Origin: Nematopogon swammerdamellus
Lineage: Eukaryota > Arthropoda > Insecta > Lepidoptera > Adelidae
NCBI GenBank assembly: GCA_946902875.1
Contig: OX336343.1
Span: 23,731,596 to 23,795,595, forward strand
DNA length: 64,000 nt
Direction: 5' to 3'
Both the position numbers and the translations under genes were made by a program. Positions 61,088 through 64,000 of the stretch are shown piece by piece. Below the pieces are notes generated by a model. The model did no database searches. It worked only from the letters and a program-made list of their open reading frames with translations, and had not been told where the DNA came from. How positions within the stretch are numbered: position 1 is the first letter of the stretch; each line of letters begins with the position of its first letter.

Positions 61088-62009
61088 CGTGGGCTGTTCC
61101 GATAATTGTTAGCCACAGAATAAATACAATTTTTTTTTTCCTGAAACTATTTTGATTTGACGGCTAATTTAAATACAAATCTCCTTGATGAAAATTATTG
61201 GCCACCTATGTGTAGTTCTTTTTTTAAATATTTTTAACGGTTATCCGTCACTCATATTTTATTTGCAACAATGGACGTCTCGCGAGAAGCTTTTCGTGTT
61301 ATGATTTTCTATGCTTATAAACTAGGGTTAACCTTCAAGGAATCTCACAAAAATTTGCAAGCTGCTTTTGGGGAGTCTGCTCCTGCGTTAGCAACAGTTA
61401 ATTATTGGTTTCGTGAATTTAAACGTGGTCGAGAGAACCTAAACCATGACCCCAGACCCGGCCGACCATCAACTGCAGTCACTCATGAAAACGTCATCAG
61501 GGTAGAGTGGCTATTGCGGGAGAATAGGCACATTACACATCGGGAGATTCAGGCTGAACTGAAGATTGGTATTGCGAAGTTTGTCTGCTTCGGGGAGTTG
61601 AATAGCGAGCGCCCAAGGAGCGGCGTCCGTGGCATTCTTTTTCACCAAGATAACGCGCCCGCTCACGCAGCGGTAGAAACATGGACTATTTGACAACTTC
61701 GGGGGTACAAAGGCTATCCCATCCTCCGTACAGCCCAGATTTAGCTCCATGCGATTTTTTTTTATTTCCCACGGTAAAAAAAATGCTTCGCGGGCGAAAA
61801 TTCAACACTGCAGACGAGGTCGTCGAAAAATTTCGGCGGTTATTTTTCGACCTCCTGCAAGATACGTTTTTTAAATGTTTTGAAACCTGGTTCACCCGAA
61901 TGCATAAGTGCATAGGGATTGGAGGGAAATATTTTGGAAAGCTGTAAAAAATTTTTTTTCATATTCTAACTATTTTTCATTTCACTAACAATTTTCGGAA
62001 CCGCCTATG
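61088..62009 (+). mobile_element. Internally deleted mariner, 922 bp
   Basis: Inverted ends 'ggctgttccgataattgtta' (left) and 'aacaattttcggaaccgcc' (right), flanked by TA at 61086-61087 and 62010-62011. Full-length members of this group are about 1.3 kb, so about 0.35 kb is missing. Confidence 0.85.
61271..61947 (+). pseudogene. Mariner transposase, internally deleted and frameshifted
   Basis: 61271-61693 encodes the N-terminal helix-turn-helix half ('FRVMIFYAYKLGLTFKESHK', 'FKRGRENLNHDPRPGRPST', 'ENRHITHREIQAEL'). It then jumps, with loss of about 120 residues including the first catalytic Asp, to 'RPRSGVRGILFHQDNAPAHA'. After a frameshift near 61685 the second frame (61681-61947) continues 'LSHPPYSPDLAPCDFFLFP' to 'CIGIGGKYFGKL'. 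34 residues separate the D of 'HQD' from the D of 'PCD', so it belongs to the DD34D mariners, a clade different from the copy at 21040. Confidence 0.85.
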
Positions 62010-62029
62010 TACGTACTTATATCCTTCCT

Positions 62030-62271
62030 TACCTATAATAAAATCCAACGTCTGCTTTCTGTCCGAGTGTCTGAGTGTCTGAGTGTCTGAGTGTATGTCT
62101 GTCTGTCCGCTTATAACTCGAGATCCACTGAACCGATTTTAATAAAACAAAATTCTACGGATAGCTTGATTCTTCCCATCAACTATAGGCTACTTACTAT
62201 CACGCTAAATGGCTTATGAGGTTAGCAGTGAAGTGAAATATGAGAGCGGGCGGAGCCGCGGGCACAGCTTG
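62030..62271 (+). mobile_element. Short Helitron, first of a tandem pair
   Basis: 'tacctataataaaatccaac' at the 5' end, 'gagcgggcggagccgcgggc' + 'acagcttg' at the 3' end. It has an expanded 'gtctgagt' tract (62068-62095). Confidence 0.8.
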
Positions 62272-62497
62272 TACCTATAATAAAATCCAACGTCTGCTTT
62301 CTGTCTGAGTGTCTGAGTGTATGTCTGTCTGTCCGCTTATAACTCGAGAACCACTGAACCGATTTTAATAAAAAAAAAATCTACGGATAGCTTGATTCTT
62401 CCCATCAACTATAGGCTACTTACTATCACGCTAAATAGCTTATGAGGTTAGCAGAGAAGTGAAATATGAGAGCGGGCGGAGCCGCGAGCACAGCTAG
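62272..62497 (+). mobile_element. Short Helitron, second of a tandem pair
   Basis: Same sequence as 62030-62271 starting directly at its 3' end, with the terminus 'gagccgcgagcacagctag'. Confidence 0.85.
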
Positions 62498-62504
62498 TAT
62501 ATTA

Positions 62505-62700
62505 TATTTTAAATTCCCACACTCAAGTCTTTTGCTACTACCTAATTATATCTTACAACATACGACCCTCAAACATCCAAAGGTTGACTGGGAGAAATCC
62601 CTGTAAGGGATAATTCCGTCTTTGCCCCTCATGTAAATTACTTCCGTTTGTTTCTGTAAAATGTGTTTTTGGAGCAATAAAGTATTACTATCTATCTTTC
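62505..62700 (+). repeat. LINE 3' end with (tatc)n tail
   Basis: 'ttcccacactcaagtctttt', 'aaggttgactgggagaaatc' + 'cctgtaaggg', 'ggagcaataaagtattacta' and 'tctatcttt'. A second copy is at 63303. Confidence 0.7.
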
Positions 62701-62742
62701 TACAAAAAAAAACTCGTAACTCCCGTAGTTAACTTTGGAAAT

Positions 62743-62829
62743 ATGCCTCCCGGTCATTGCGCCGCGATCCACCCCGCCGCGCCCCGCCCCGCTCCGAAGC
62801 CGATGAAAGGACCATTTTGTTATTGTGAT
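62743..62829 (+). CDS. Weak candidate first exon in a CpG island
   Basis: ATG at 62743 opens 29 codons ('MPPGHCAAIHPAAPRPAPKP' then 'MKGPFCYCD') to a 'gat|gtaagt' donor. The GC-rich island spans 62740-62935. The peptide is Pro/Ala-rich and unrecognised. It may be chance in GC-rich sequence. Confidence 0.2.
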
Positions 62830-63006
62830 GTAAGTGCGCTGGAAAAACCGCACCGAGATTGGGAAATTGAATGTCGGTTGTATCATGTGTGTGCGGGGTG
62901 CGGAGCCGCCCCGTGTGGCTCGGGCGGAATGTAATGTTGATCTGTGTACAGTTCCCCGCAGCAAATAATGCGTGTAGAGTTTTAGAAAGAGACAACACAG
63001 AGAAAA

Positions 63007-63302
63007 AAAACCGGCAAAGTGTGAGTTGAACTCGCGCACCGAGGGTTCCGTATCGCCATGCCATGGTCAGCGCCACTCACGCCATCTATGGCGTGTTTAT
63101 GAAATGCTTCATATTGGTTAAAATTGATGATAGTTAAAATGCTTCACACTCTTTTCGCTAGATGGCGCGCGCGCATACACTTTATAGTTTCTTCTATGGG
63201 AACCCTCGTGAATTTTTTACTTTTTCTTATTTTTATTTTTGTTGTTATATCGGCCATAATAACACATATTCTGGGAAAATTTCAACGGGCTAACTATTAC
63301 GT
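63007..63302 (+). repeat. Element G, interrupted copy
   Basis: 'accggcaaagtgtgagttga' to 'aaatttcaacgggctaacta' + 'ttacg'. It resumes at 63546 ('acgtttcaagagatacacgt') and ends in a (gaca)n tract at 63601. Confidence 0.75.
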
Positions 63303-63545
63303 TTACGTTACGTGTATATTATAGTTATTTTCCTTATATTATATTTTACATTCCCACACTCAAGTCTTTTGCTACTACCTACCTACTTATATCTCGCAAC
63401 ATACGACTCTCAAACATCCAAAGGTTGACTGGGAGAAATCCCTGTAAGGGATAAGTCCGCCTTTGCCCCTCATGTAGATTTCTTATTGTGTGTTTATGTT
63501 AAATGTTTTTTGGAGCAATAAAGTATTTCTATCTATCTATCTATC
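63303..63545 (+). mobile_element. LINE 3' fragment inserted in element G
   Basis: Same end as 62505-62700, here with a 'ctatctatctatctatcta' tail and 'ttacgt' / 'tacgttt' at the edges as a possible target duplication. Confidence 0.7.
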
Positions 63546-63601
63546 TACGTTTCAAGAGATACACGTGGATACAGCCCTCGGACAGACAGACAGACAGACA
63601 A

Positions 63602-63931
63602 TGTCAGCCTCGGTAGCCCAGTGGTACGGTCGGTCGACTGTTGTTAAGCAACGCTGAGCGCGGTCAGTACTTGGATGGGTGACCGCTTGATCGTTGGAGG
63701 CTGACCGTGTTTCGGATTCCACGTTAAACTGTAGGTCCCTTCCCTTCTTATATTACTAGGTTCGGTCGAAACGCAATGTAAATAGTTCGTGTTTTCCGCC
63801 CAGCTCAGAGCAGCCGGCACGACCAAAGGCAAGCACTGACATGGTGCCTAGTTCACCGAAGTGTTATGGGCTGACATCACGGACGTTGCAGGTGATGTAG
63901 CCAACCGTGTCAGTTTCCACAAAAAAAAAAG
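63602..63931 (+). mobile_element. SINE-A, head complete, body with 60-bp deletion
   Basis: 'gtcagcctcggtagcccagt', 'gtacttggatgggtgaccgc', 'gaccgtgtttcggattcc', then 'tattactagg' joined directly to 'ttcggtcgaaacgcaatg'. A tail at 63921. It sits in the (gaca)n tract of element G. Confidence 0.9.
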
Positions 63932-64000
63932 TAGGGATGTAACGATACATGAATTTGCCGATACGATACCGATACCGATTTTTGTAGTAAATAATCGGCG
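63932..64000. other. Start of an unidentified repeat
   Basis: 'gggatgtaacgatacatgaa' and 'gccgatacgataccgatacc' look like the first bases of an element cut by the window edge. Confidence 0.3.

Overview
The window is eukaryotic, non-coding-rich DNA that looks like a moth or butterfly (Lepidoptera) genome. This rests on the repeat content: a maT-type mariner (DD37D), short Helitrons ending in CTAG after a GC hairpin, a PHD/FP25K-type LINE, tRNA/5S-headed SINEs and AT-rich spacers with (gaca)n tracts. Transcription units have splice signals and AATAAA polyadenylation signals; nothing bacterial is present. Nearly all of the sequence is transposon-derived and often nested. Host coding sequence is limited to a THAP-domain first exon (8212-8288, +), one terminal coding exon with 3'UTR (27410-27597, -), and a few weak first-exon candidates in GC-rich islands (16608, 45595, 54063, 62743).

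Names used below: SINE-A and SINE-B are two related families sharing a central core. SINE-A has a head combining a tRNA-like box A, a 5S rRNA-like segment and a box-B-like motif. Element X is a dispersed repeat whose first ~90 bp also occurs as an alternative head of SINE-A. Element G is a dispersed repeat running from 'accggccaagtgcgagt' through a (gaca)n tract to a 'gggttccgta'-type end.

Layout. 0-2 kb: foldback structure with tandem-repeat arms around a SINE. 3.5-7 kb: LINE tail and a Mutator-like (MULE) transposase gene split by a 1.4-kb insertion that carries a 540-bp palindrome. 7-8.3 kb: GC-rich island and THAP exon. 9.7-20.4 kb: SINEs, element G, Helitrons, Penelope-like remnant, MITEs. 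21.0-22.3 kb: maT mariner. 23-26 kb: Helitron interrupted by two LINE fragments, one with a twin-priming inversion. 27.4-37.1 kb: terminal exon, then a 2.4-kb higher-order minisatellite invaded by a full-length LINE with uninterrupted ORF1 and ORF2, then more of the same minisatellite. 37-53 kb: SINEs, nested insertions, foldbacks. 53-64 kb: tRNA-SINE, GC-rich MITEs, palindromes, a tRNA-like MITE, an internally deleted mariner, tandem Helitrons.

The complete-looking coding system is the LINE at 30211-36080. Its two proteins would act together: ORF1 (PHD finger, coiled coil, FP25K-like domain) as the RNA-binding partner, ORF2 (endonuclease plus reverse transcriptase) as the integration enzyme. 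Its machinery, or a related LINE's, could mobilise the SINEs. All identifications are by eye; no database or folding program was run.
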